6,133 bases of DNA from CBDDRG01 sp965232975 (GCA_965232975.1 CBDDRG010000191.1:1-6133); one strand, 5' to 3'. Positions 1-5,542 are shown, counted from the stretch's first letter. Translations and numbers: made by a program. The notes: generated by a model from the letters alone, not told the origin.

Positions 1-405
1 GGTGCTGCCGCCATCGGCGGAGTGCAGGATCAGCCCGCCATCGCCGACAGCCCACACCAGTCGGGTGTCGGGTAGTACAAAGACGCTGTTGAGGTTTCCC
101 GCGATCACCGTCCGCTTGAACGCATTGCGTTCGAGCGGATACCGCCACCAGTCGGCCCTGGCGACATCCCAGTTGCCGATGGGCCGGAACAGGTCGGGAT
201 GCGGTGGCTGGGTGGCCGCGAACCAGGTCGACAGCGCAAACAGGACCAGCAGCGCGGTCAGCGCGGCCCAACTCGCCGCGCGCGACCAGTATTTGGCGAC
301 GGGCGCGCCACCGCCGCCGGGATCACCCGCCGCTTCTTGCGTCCCTTGCGGCGCAGGCCGGGCTTTGCGCTGGGGTGCCTTGCGGGCGGCGGCTGGCGCT
401 GACAT
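1..405 (-). CDS. YCF48/BNR-repeat-like membrane-anchored protein, N-terminal part (cut by window edge)
   Basis: The minus strand is open from an ATG at 405 to the left edge, giving 135 codons with the C-terminus missing. The first ~38 residues are rich in Lys, Arg, Pro, Ala and Gly, with a GGGG run, and look disordered and cytoplasmic. A hydrophobic segment follows at about residues 45-64 (WAALTALLVLFALSTWF), a single membrane anchor or uncleaved signal anchor. The rest should be periplasmic. It ends in VWAVGDGGLILHSADGGST (residues 117-135), which matches the first blade of a YCF48/BNR-type beta-propeller (the usual form is WAVGdgGxIlhStDGGxTW). YCF48 itself is a photosystem II assembly factor, but its many bacterial relatives are mostly of unknown function, so no role in photosynthesis is implied. 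The ribosome-binding site is weak (GGACGA just upstream), so the exact start is less certain than the frame. It lies 129 nt downstream of the acetoacetate-CoA ligase gene on the same strand and may be co-transcribed with it or have its own promoter. Confidence 0.72.
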   Translation of the reverse strand, partial: MSAPAAARKAPQRKARPAPQGTQEAAGDPGGGGAPVAKYWSRAASWAALTALLVLFALSTWFAATQPPHPDLFRPIGNWDVARADWWRYPLERNAFKRTVIAGNLNSVFVLPDTRLVWAVGDGGLILHSADGGST

Positions 406-493
406 GGGTCGTCCGGGGTTGTCGTCCGTCAAGGACTGGTTGTTTGCGGTATTTGTCTGCGCGCTCGCCGTGGCGCAAAAACCGAGTGCGCGA

Positions 494-514
494 CGCCGCA
501 ACCACAGTGCGGCG
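494..514. other. Short hairpin in the gap downstream of the acetoacetate-CoA ligase gene
   Basis: A perfect 7-bp GC-rich dyad (CGCCGCA and TGCGGCG) encloses a 7-nt loop, 20 nt past the ligase stop codon on the minus strand. A run of five T's on that strand (477-481) comes 12 nt after the stem. That is too far away for a canonical intrinsic terminator. It may be a weak or attenuated transcription end, or simply a chance stem in GC-rich DNA. The rest of the 406-534 gap shows nothing convincing. Confidence 0.25.
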
Positions 515-534
515 AGAACCAACGGCCCAACCGG

Positions 535-2532
535 CTACATCGCGCGCGTCCGCGCCGCAAACTCGATGAAGTAATCCACCGCCGCCGGATTGCGCATGGC
601 ATCCCGGTTGGCGGCCTTGGCGGGGTCGCCGCCGAGCAGGATTTTCTTGACCGGCGTCTCCAGCTTCTTGCCGGTCATGGTGTAGGGCACCTCGTCGATC
701 TGCAGGATCTCATCGGGCACATGGCGGGCGGTGAAGTTCTCGCGCAGCGACTGCTTGATGCGGGCGGCGATGTCGGCGGTCAGCGCCAGCCCCGGCCGCA
801 ATTGCACGAACAGCGGCATGTAATAGCGCCCGCCCGGCAATTCCAGGCTGATGACCAGGCTGTCGACCACCTCGGGCACGCGCTCGACGGCGCGATAGAC
901 CTCGCTGGTGCCGATGCGGATGCCGCCCCGGTTCAAGGTGGCGTCGGAGCGGCCGTGGATGCGGATGGTGCCGGCGGCCGACAGCGTCATCCAGTCGCCG
1001 TGGCGCCACCAGCCGGGGTATTCCTCGAAATAGCTTTCCAGATAACGTTTGTTGTCCACGTCATTCCAGAAGTAAATGGGCATCGACGGCATCGGTTGGG
1101 TGATGACCATTTCGCCAACCTGGTCGATCAGCGCGTTGCCGGCCTCATCCAGCGCACGCACATCGACGCCGAGCAGCCGGCACTGGATTTCGCCCGCATG
1201 GACCGGCAACAGCGGGGCGCCGCCGACGAAGCCGGACGCGATATCGGTGCCGCCACTCAGCGAAATGAGCCACAGATCGCGCTTGATGGCGCCGTAGATC
1301 CACGCAAATGCCTCGTCGGGCAGCGGCGAGCCGGTGGAGCCGATGGTGGCGAGCGCGCTCAGGTCGAACTGGGTGCCGGGTTCGAGCCCGGCCTTCATGC
1401 AGCTGATGTAATAGGCAGCGCCGCCGCCGAAGAAATTCAATTGGGTGCGCTCCGCCAGCGACCACAGGCGATTGTTGTCCGGGTAGGCCGGGTTGCCGTC
1501 GTAGATCACCAGCACGGCGCCGGTCAGCAGCGCCGCGACGCCGATATTCCACATCACCCAGCCCGTCGTCGAATACCAGAAGAAGCGCTCGCCGGGCTTC
1601 AGGTCGCAGTGCAGACCCATGTGCTTGAGATGTTCGAGCAGCACGCCGCCGTGGCCGTGGGTGATGGCCTTGGGAATGCCGGTGGTGCCGGATGAATACA
1701 ACGTCCAGATCGGGTGCTCGAAGGGCACCTGCTCAAAGTCGATGCGGGTGGCGGCGTTCGCGAGCGCCTGCTGCCAGGTATCGACGCCTTCATCGAGTAC
1801 CACGGTTGCGGCATCGGGGTCGGCGAGGCGGGTATCCGCCAGATAATCGAGCATCACGACGCGTTCGAGACTGGTCAGCTCGGTGCGCAAACGGGCGATC
1901 TCGGCGCGGCGGTCGATGCGCCTGCCGTTGTAGCTGTAGCCCGCGACCGCAAACATGACCTTGGGCGCGATCTGCTGGAAGCGATCGACGACGCTGTTGG
2001 TGCCGAAATCGGGCGAGCAGCTCGACCACACCGCGCCGATGGCATTGGCGGCGAGAAAGGCCATCAGCGCCTCGGGAATATTGGGCATGTAGGCGACGAC
2101 GCGGTCGCCGCGCCGGACACCGAGACCGCGCAGATACTGCGCGAGCTGGGCGACTTTCAACTCCAGTTCCGCCCAGCTCACCGGGCGGAGGTCGTGCACC
2201 TCGGATTCGGCCAGCAGCGCCGGGCGGTCGTCGCTGCGGGCGCGGAAGATGTGCTCGGCGAAATTCAGCGTCGCGCCGGGAAACCAGTGCGCGCCGGGCA
2301 TCTCGTGGCTGGTCAGCACTTTTTCGTAGGGTGTGGCCGACCGGACGTCGTAGTAGTCCCAGATGCTCTGCCAGAAATCCTCGATATGTTCGATCGACCA
2401 TTGGTAGAGCGCGTCGTAGTCGGCGAAGTCGCGGCCGGTGCGCGCCTTCAGCCAGCCCATGTACGAGGTCAGGTTGGCGTTGCGCTGGCGCTCGGCGGAC
2501 GGCGTCCATAGTAGTTTTCGCGACTCTTGCAT
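535..2532 (-). CDS. aacS: Acetoacetate-CoA ligase (acetoacetyl-CoA synthetase, EC 6.2.1.16)
   Basis: This 665-residue cytoplasmic enzyme of the ANL adenylate-forming superfamily converts acetoacetate, ATP and CoA to acetoacetyl-CoA, AMP and pyrophosphate. It feeds acetoacetate into thiolysis, PHB or related pathways. The N-terminal cap (residues 1-100, with LLWTPSAERQ, FWQSIWDYY and WFPGATLNFAEH) is typical of the AacS/Acs group. The ATP-binding P-loop motif is YSSGTTGIPK at 279-288. Further adenylation motifs are SGGTDI (426-431), HGDW (511-514) and GRSDATLNRGGIRIGTSE (527-544). The mobile C-terminal lid has TMTGKKLETPVKK (618-630), with Lys622 the likely adenylation lysine. The Trp-rich GWVMWN (324-329) and FFGGGAAYY (367-375) segments also fit acetoacetate rather than acetate ligases. 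Length is close to the usual ~650-660 residues and nothing is broken. I chose the ATG at 2532 because an AGGAG lies 10 nt upstream; the in-frame TTG at 2538 would leave only 4 nt. No thiolase, CoA-transferase or 3-hydroxybutyrate dehydrogenase lies alongside. Confidence 0.95.
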   Translation of the reverse strand: MQESRKLLWTPSAERQRNANLTSYMGWLKARTGRDFADYDALYQWSIEHIEDFWQSIWDYYDVRSATPYEKVLTSHEMPGAHWFPGATLNFAEHIFRARSDDRPALLAESEVHDLRPVSWAELELKVAQLAQYLRGLGVRRGDRVVAYMPNIPEALMAFLAANAIGAVWSSCSPDFGTNSVVDRFQQIAPKVMFAVAGYSYNGRRIDRRAEIARLRTELTSLERVVMLDYLADTRLADPDAATVVLDEGVDTWQQALANAATRIDFEQVPFEHPIWTLYSSGTTGIPKAITHGHGGVLLEHLKHMGLHCDLKPGERFFWYSTTGWVMWNIGVAALLTGAVLVIYDGNPAYPDNNRLWSLAERTQLNFFGGGAAYYISCMKAGLEPGTQFDLSALATIGSTGSPLPDEAFAWIYGAIKRDLWLISLSGGTDIASGFVGGAPLLPVHAGEIQCRLLGVDVRALDEAGNALIDQVGEMVITQPMPSMPIYFWNDVDNKRYLESYFEEYPGWWRHGDWMTLSAAGTIRIHGRSDATLNRGGIRIGTSEVYRAVERVPEVVDSLVISLELPGGRYYMPLFVQLRPGLALTADIAARIKQSLRENFTARHVPDEILQIDEVPYTMTGKKLETPVKKILLGGDPAKAANRDAMRNPAAVDYFIEFAARTRAM

Positions 2533-2542
2533 GACCAAAGGG

Positions 2543-2547
2543 CTCCT
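2543..2547 (-). promoter_or_regulatory. Ribosome-binding site of the acetoacetate-CoA ligase gene
   Basis: AGGAG on the minus strand lies 10 nt before the ATG at 2532. It favours that ATG (protein MQESRK...) over the TTG two codons upstream. Confidence 0.7.
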
Positions 2548-2686
2548 GTGGGGCGGCTCGAAGGGGCGTTCATTCTATGAATTTTTGGTGGAACTTGCGC
2601 CGCGGGCGGGGGCTTGATGGTGCGTATGGGCAGATTTGCCAACCCCGGGCCACAATGGGCGCCCGGCCATCGCACCTGAGTTCGTC
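2548..2686. promoter_or_regulatory. Divergent intergenic region between the ligase and GDCCVxC genes
   Basis: These two genes diverge, so both promoters should lie here. On the minus strand, TAGAAT within AAAATTCATAGAATG (around 2574-2588) is a possible -10 element for the ligase, in the only AT-rich patch. No good -35 precedes it, so the assignment is weak. Toward the small gene, the plus strand has a 6-bp GC dyad (CCGGGC 2645-2650, GCCCGG 2661-2666) and an adjacent GGGCGCCC palindrome (2657-2664). These could be a leader hairpin or operator. No clear sigma-70 promoter can be read for the plus-strand gene. Confidence 0.35.
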
Positions 2687-2899
2687 ATGAGTACCGTCAT
2701 TCTCGAATCCGTGCTGCACTGCCCCCGCTGTGGCTTTGCCGCGCTGGCAACCATGCCCGCCGATGCCTGCCAGTTCTTTTACCAGTGCAGCCACTGCCAG
2801 GCGCTGCTGAGCCCCAAGCCCGGCGACTGCTGCGTGTTCTGCTCGTTCGGTTCGGTGCGCTGTCCGCCCGTGCAGCAGCAGTCCGGCTGCTGCGGCTAG
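2687..2899 (+). CDS. GDCCVxC-motif small cysteine-rich protein
   Basis: This 70-residue protein carries 11 cysteines. They form CPRC (12-15), Cys28, CSHC (34-37), the signature GDCCVFC (46-52), Cys59 in RCPP, and a C-terminal CCG (68-70). It fits the family named in databases as GDCCVxC domain-containing (seleno)protein, recognised from the MPxDACQFFYxC segment (23-34) and KPGDCCVFCSFGSVRCPP (44-61). Some relatives are said to carry selenocysteine. Here every position is a TGC/TGT cysteine codon with no in-frame TGA, so this is a pure Cys form. Paired CxxC motifs suggest a zinc-ribbon-like fold or other metal/thiol chemistry, but the function is not established. There is no signal peptide, so it is probably cytoplasmic. 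The ATG at 2687 gives the family-typical start MSTVILES. An upstream in-frame TTG would add 17 non-conserved residues. The ribosome-binding site is poor. The gene is divergent from the ligase and convergent, with a 20-nt gap, on the PPOX gene. Confidence 0.88.
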   Translation: MSTVILESVLHCPRCGFAALATMPADACQFFYQCSHCQALLSPKPGDCCVFCSFGSVRCPPVQQQSGCCG

Positions 2900-2927
2900 C
2901 GTTGACAGGCCCCGGGCGGTCAGCCGC
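2892..2927. terminator. Possible bidirectional terminator dyad between convergent genes
   Basis: GCGGCT (2892-2897) and AGCCGC (2922-2927) are inverted repeats. An alternative inner pairing is TGAC (2903-2906) with GTCA (2919-2922). The dyad spans both convergent stop codons (plus-strand TAG 2897-2899, minus-strand TGA 2920-2922) and the 20-nt gap. It has no T-run on either side, so it would be a weak or non-canonical terminator. Confidence 0.3.
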
Positions 2928-3369
2928 GCGCCCTCCAACTGTGATATGCCAGCGGCCGCATCCGGATCAGCGTCGGCGGGTCGCGCAGCACCGGCGTGCG
3001 CTGGTACTGCGGATATTTGGCGCGCAGCGCCTGCACGGCGCCCTCGGCCTGTCGTTGCTGGTCGGCGCTCGCGGTATCGACGCGCAGCACGCTCAGCTCC
3101 ATCTCGACGCGCAGCCACCACAGTTGCGTCCAGTCGGCGGCGTAGTGATCGAGCAGCAGGCTGCCGCGCGGATTGGCAAGGATGTTGCGCACGCGGGCGA
3201 GCTGCCCGCCGGCCTTGGGTTTGCCGTCTAGTGGCGACCACAGCAGGCCGTCGTGCCCGGCGAACACCAGCGGGATCTGGTGCGGGCTGCCATCGGGGTT
3301 CAGCGTCGCCAGCCGCGCCACCGGCCAGGTGCGGAGGTAGTCTTGGATGGCGGCATCGGCGAGCGGCAT
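2920..3369 (-). CDS. PPOX-class split-barrel flavin/F420-type oxidoreductase (Rv0121-like, TIGR03668 type)
   Basis: This complete 149-residue protein belongs to the pyridoxamine-5'-phosphate-oxidase-like FMN/F420-binding split-barrel superfamily. The N-terminal helix leads into VARLATLNPDGSPHQIPLVF (17-36), the classic first strands, where the DGxPHxxP turn contacts the cofactor phosphate. SPLDGKPK (45-52), RVRNILANPRGSLLLDHY (59-76) and DWTQLWWLRV (79-88) follow, and match what I recall of the TIGR03668/Rv0121 subgroup, as does the ~140-150 residue size. That subgroup is described as probably F420-dependent in Actinobacteria. In a proteobacterium without F420, an FMN or another ligand is equally possible, so the cofactor and substrate are unknown. 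It has no signal peptide and should be cytosolic. It starts 27 nt after the cyanase stop on the same strand, with only a weak ribosome-binding site, which suggests it is the last gene of a cyanase transcript. Confidence 0.85.
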   Translation of the reverse strand: MPLADAAIQDYLRTWPVARLATLNPDGSPHQIPLVFAGHDGLLWSPLDGKPKAGGQLARVRNILANPRGSLLLDHYAADWTQLWWLRVEMELSVLRVDTASADQQRQAEGAVQALRAKYPQYQRTPVLRDPPTLIRMRPLAYHSWRARG

Positions 3370-3396
3370 CTGGCGATTATGCCCCGCGCTCGCGCC

Positions 3397-3840
3397 TCAG
3401 TAGGTCTTGTAGGGCAGAAACTTGCCGTTCAACACGATCTTGACGCGGTCGCCTTTGGGGTCGGGCAGTCGCTGGATGTCCATCGAAAAGTCGATGGCGC
3501 TCATGATGCCGTCGCCGAACTCCTCGTGGATCAGCGCCTTGATGGTACTGCCGTACACATTGACCAGTTCGTAGAAGCGATAGATCAGGGGATCGGTCGG
3601 GATTGCGGTGGGCAGGGAGCCCTTGTAGGGAACTTCGGTCAACAGCGCGACAGCGGCGGGCGGCAGCTCCAGGAGCCGGCCAAGGGCGGCGGCCTGCGCG
3701 CTGTCGAAGGTCATCTGGCCGAGCAGGCCGGCGGTGACCCACTCCTTGCTGAGGCCCAGGGCCGCGGCGATCTCGGCCCATTTCAATCCCTTGTTGCGCT
3801 TGGCGGCGACGATCAGTGCGGTGACATCTTCACGGGTCAT
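3397..3840 (-). CDS. cynS: Cyanase (cyanate hydratase, EC 4.2.1.104)
   Basis: This 147-residue cytosolic enzyme catalyses bicarbonate-dependent decomposition of cyanate to carbamate and CO2; the carbamate then releases ammonia. It detoxifies cyanate and can supply nitrogen. The N-terminal helical domain (1-70) contains the lambda-repressor-like fold with KGLKWAEIAAALGLSKEWV (17-35). The C-terminal catalytic domain has DPLIYRFYELVNVYGSTIK (83-101) and EEFGDGIMSAIDF (106-118). The expected active-site residues Arg88, Glu91 and Ser114 are all present. They are offset by eight from E. coli CynS Arg96, Glu99 and Ser122, because this N-terminus is shorter. Family members form decamers. I chose the ATG at 3840 because a GGAG lies 6 nt upstream; an in-frame TTG at 3888 would add 16 residues without similarity. 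No carbonic anhydrase (CynT), permease (CynX), ABC transporter or CynR regulator is in the window. The genes immediately around it encode a DUF1348 protein upstream and a PPOX protein downstream. Confidence 0.96.
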   Translation of the reverse strand: MTREDVTALIVAAKRNKGLKWAEIAAALGLSKEWVTAGLLGQMTFDSAQAAALGRLLELPPAAVALLTEVPYKGSLPTAIPTDPLIYRFYELVNVYGSTIKALIHEEFGDGIMSAIDFSMDIQRLPDPKGDRVKIVLNGKFLPYKTY

Positions 3841-3846
3841 GGTTGG

Positions 3847-3850
3847 CTCC
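3847..3850 (-). promoter_or_regulatory. Ribosome-binding site of cynS
   Basis: GGAG on the minus strand lies 6 nt before the ATG at 3840. It supports the 147-residue form over the longer TTG-initiated reading. Confidence 0.65.
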
Positions 3851-3921
3851 GGTGGGGGAATCGACGGGTTTACCGGATATGTACGCAAAGGCGGTGCCAG
3901 GCGCTCGGCCGCCGGCGCGGA

Positions 3922-4392
3922 TCAGAGCCCGAGGTCGCTGAGCCCCGGGTGATCGGCGGGCCGTGGACCGCTGCGGTCCCAGTGGAACAGACGCTGGGTG
4001 GCGCTGATCGGCAGGTCGTTGATGCTGGCATGGCGGCGGCACATGAGCCCATCGGCATCGAACTCCCAGTTCTCATTGCCGTAGGCGCGGAACCAGGTGC
4101 CGGAATCGTCGTGGTATTCGTAGGCGAAGCGGACCGCAATGCGGTGATCGGTAAAGGCCCACAATTCCTTGATCAGGCGGTACTCCAGTTCGCGCGCCCA
4201 TTTGCGGGTCAGGAAGTCGACGATCCGCGCGCGCCCCGCAAAGATTTCGGCGCGATTGCGCCACTGGCTGTCGAGTGTGTAGGCCAGCGCGACGCGCTCG
4301 GGGTTGCGGCCATTCCAGCCGTCCTCGGCCATGCGCACTTTCTGGGCGGCGGTGGCGGCGGTAAAAGGCGGTAATGGGGGGCGTGTTTCCAT
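3922..4392 (-). CDS. DUF1348 family NTF2/SnoaL-like protein
   Basis: This complete 156-residue protein matches the DUF1348 (PF07080) group of the NTF2-like alpha+beta barrel superfamily along its full length. Hallmarks are PPF (8-10), KVRMAEDGWNGRNPERVALA (18-37), DSQWRNRAEIFAGR (41-54), RKWARELEYRLIKELWAF (63-80), RIAVRFAYEYHD (84-95), WFRAYGNENWEFDADGLM (100-117), RRHASINDLPI (119-129) and the C-terminal RPADHPGLSDLGL (144-156). NTF2-like folds form a cone-shaped pocket and serve as isomerases, hydrolases or ligand-binding domains. No reaction is established for DUF1348. The many buried aromatic and charged residues are compatible with a small-molecule pocket, but that is inference. There is no signal peptide. 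The start is firm: AGGAG at 4399-4403 lies 6 nt before the ATG. The gene lies 81 nt upstream of cynS and 65 nt downstream of the SIMPL gene, all on one strand. The gap before cynS shows no clear promoter. Confidence 0.9.
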   Translation of the reverse strand: METRPPLPPFTAATAAQKVRMAEDGWNGRNPERVALAYTLDSQWRNRAEIFAGRARIVDFLTRKWARELEYRLIKELWAFTDHRIAVRFAYEYHDDSGTWFRAYGNENWEFDADGLMCRRHASINDLPISATQRLFHWDRSGPRPADHPGLSDLGL

Positions 4393-4457
4393 CGCGGGCT
4401 CCTGAATCGTCGATCGGTGGTTGGCGCGGATCCCCCGTCCACCGCCCTTGTTTATCC

Positions 4458-5171
4458 TCAGTCTGACAAGTAGTAGTCCACTGTGGACACGACGCGCACC
4501 TTCTTGATGTAGGAGGTGTTGCTGTCGCGGTCCTCCACCGTGAACTGGCCCTGGTTGGCGCTCCTGATCTTGCCGAGCCGGCTACCCGAGTCATTGGCGA
4601 ACTTTTCCGCAACTGCTCGCGCCTTTCGCGTCGCCTCCTCGATCATGGCCGGTTTGACGTCATTTAGTCTGGTGAAGATGAATTGAGTCTGTTGATAGTC
4701 GCCACCACCGAACGCGATGCCCCTTTTGCCGAGTTCGGCGAGGTTGTTCTGCGTGGCGCGAACCAGATCGATCTTGGTCGAATAGACCGTGACGGTCTGG
4801 CGGGCGGTGTAGCGCAACTGCACGCGCTCGGCGCTACCGTACTCCTGCGCGAGCTTGTCGGTGACGACGGGCGCGGCGGGCGTCAGTTCCTCCGCCGCGA
4901 ATCCGGCGGCGGCAAGGAACGCGAGGACCTGTTTGGCGTTGAGCTCCATCGCGGCATAGAGCACCGTCAGGTCATTGTCGGCGGCGGCGAATTGAATGGG
5001 CCAGACCGCGACATCCGCCGGCAGCTCCCGCTCGGCGAGCCCCTTCACCGATACCACGCGCTCATACTCTTTGATCTGGATCGCGCTGGTGCCGATCAGG
5101 TAGCCGAGCGCGGCCAGACCGGCGCAGATGAAGGCACCGAGGATCAGGGCTGTCTTGGGGGCATGGGACAT
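4458..5171 (-). CDS. SIMPL-domain (DUF541, COG2859-type) membrane-anchored protein
   Basis: This 237-residue protein has a short N-terminus, then a hydrophobic segment at about residues 7-29 (TALILGAFICAGLAALGYLI), probably a signal anchor. The rest should be periplasmic. The body matches the SIMPL/DUF541 fold: VSVKGLAERELPADVAVWPI (40-59), FTRLNDVKPAMIEEATRKAR (166-185), AEKFANDSGSRLGKI (188-202), GQFTVEDRD (208-216) and IKKVRVVSTVDYYL (222-235). The family includes E. coli YggE, linked to oxidative-stress defence, and the IRAK1-binding mammalian protein SIMPL; this longer anchored type is COG2859-like. The biochemical role is unknown. The ATG at 5171 is preferred. An in-frame TTG at 5201 would add ten residues before the membrane segment. 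The ribosome-binding site is weak at both. The gene is first in the minus-strand set and 65 nt ahead of the DUF1348 gene. A loose GC dyad (CGGTGG 4415-4420, CCACCG 4439-4444) lies in that gap. Confidence 0.9.
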   Translation of the reverse strand: MSHAPKTALILGAFICAGLAALGYLIGTSAIQIKEYERVVSVKGLAERELPADVAVWPIQFAAADNDLTVLYAAMELNAKQVLAFLAAAGFAAEELTPAAPVVTDKLAQEYGSAERVQLRYTARQTVTVYSTKIDLVRATQNNLAELGKRGIAFGGGDYQQTQFIFTRLNDVKPAMIEEATRKARAVAEKFANDSGSRLGKIRSANQGQFTVEDRDSNTSYIKKVRVVSTVDYYLSD

Positions 5172-5317
5172 GGGTCGGTTCCAGTGGCCGCGCGCCGGCA
5201 ACGGTGCGGGGCGGCGCGCTGACGCGGGGCCGCCTGCGGGGCGTACCCGCTCGCCGCAAGCCGCACGCTACACTCAACCGGGGCATCGGGGCAACGGCCG
5301 GGCGTCTGAATAACGGC
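5172..5317. other. Intergenic segment upstream of the SIMPL gene
   Basis: This very GC-rich stretch has no credible coding region. It must carry any promoter of the SIMPL gene on the minus strand, but no clear -35/-10 pair is visible. One small dyad (GCGGG at 5236-5240 and CCCGC at 5246-5250 on the plus strand, 5-nt loop) is present without a T-run. It also separates the SIMPL gene from the maf-like remnant. Confidence 0.4.
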
Positions 5318-5425
5318 TCAGAGCAACGGGTAATCAAATTCCGCCAGCAACTCGCGCAGGCGAATCAGGGGCAACCCGATCAGCGCGGTGGGATCGTCGC
5401 CGACGAGGGCATCTCGGGGCTGCAT
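5318..5425 (-). pseudogene. Remnant of a maf/yceF-type nucleotide pyrophosphatase gene (3' end only)
   Basis: The minus strand, ending at a TGA (5318-5320), encodes a tail with GDDPTALIGLPLIRLRELL followed by AEFDYPLL. The GxDPTALIGLPLIxLxxxL pattern is the conserved C-terminal end of the Maf/YceF family, which are house-cleaning nucleoside triphosphate pyrophosphatases of about 190-200 residues. Only about 35 codons remain. Upstream of the GDDP motif the frame loses any resemblance. None of the Maf N-terminal or catalytic motifs (the SxSPRR-like start, the central catalytic Asp/Lys segments) appears in any minus-strand frame before the cytochrome gene begins at 5550. The frame continues open to 5596 but overlaps the cytochrome start and reads as non-protein. 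It could be translated as a 35-residue peptide from an ATG at 5425, but no ribosome-binding site supports this. I interpret it as a gene truncated by deletion or rearrangement. The match is from memory of the family, not a search. Confidence 0.62.
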
Positions 5426-5434
5426 CTGACCGGG

Positions 5435-5461
5435 AATTGTATGGCTGCCGAAATTGTACGG
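5435..5461 (+). repeat. Tandem pair of AATTGTAYGG direct repeats upstream of the cytochrome b gene
   Basis: AATTGTATGG (5435-5444) and AATTGTACGG (5452-5461) differ at one position and are spaced 17 bp start to start, in an AT-richer patch within GC-rich DNA. They lie about 90-115 bp before the cytochrome start, so they could be operator half-sites or part of its promoter. They may equally be coincidental. Confidence 0.4.
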
Positions 5462-5473
5462 GCTATTGCGGAC

Positions 5474-5479
5474 TATAGT
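5474..5479 (+). promoter_or_regulatory. Possible -10 element for the cytochrome b gene
   Basis: TATAGT matches five of six bases of the sigma-70 -10 consensus and lies 70 nt before the cytochrome ATG. The nearest -35-like hexamer (TTGTAC, 5454-5459) is only 14 nt away, which is too close for a standard promoter. It might therefore depend on an activator, or be a chance match. Confidence 0.3.
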
Positions 5480-5537
5480 GGCGGGCGGGCGGGTGGCAGG
5501 CGTTTGTCGAAATGTCGGCAAGCCCCAACCTCGTCGC

Positions 5538-5542
5538 GAGGA
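5538..5542 (+). promoter_or_regulatory. Ribosome-binding site of the cytochrome b gene
   Basis: GAGGA lies 7 nt before the ATG at 5550. This is a good Shine-Dalgarno sequence and fixes the start. Confidence 0.75.

Noticed and set aside
2..574. A 190-codon plus-strand open frame at the left end
   Set aside because: It is antisense to the YCF48-like coding region, which has a membrane segment and a recognisable repeat. The plus-strand product looks like nothing known.
721..2511. Long plus-strand open frames (721-1695 and 1714-2511) opposite the acetoacetate-CoA ligase gene
   Set aside because: The minus strand encodes an intact, motif-complete ligase. The plus-strand products are low-complexity shadows rich in Gly, Ala, Val, Arg and Asp.
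2820..2845. Possible selenocysteine site in the GDCCVxC motif
   Set aside because: All codons in the motif are TGC or other sense codons. There is no in-frame TGA, so no recoding is needed.
2570..3241. A 223-codon minus-strand open frame across the GDCCVxC gene and part of the PPOX gene
   Set aside because: Its product is Arg/Ala-rich and non-homologous, and it overlaps two genes with clear family signatures.
3253..4374. A 373-codon open frame on the plus strand opposite the PPOX, cynS and DUF1348 genes
   Set aside because: It lies antisense across three well-recognised genes, its product resembles no family, and such long antisense frames are expected in high-GC codon usage.
4415..4444. 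Inverted repeat CGGTGG/CCACCG as a terminator between the SIMPL and DUF1348 genes
   Set aside because: The arms are only 6 bp with an 18-nt loop and no T-run, which is common by chance in GC-rich DNA.
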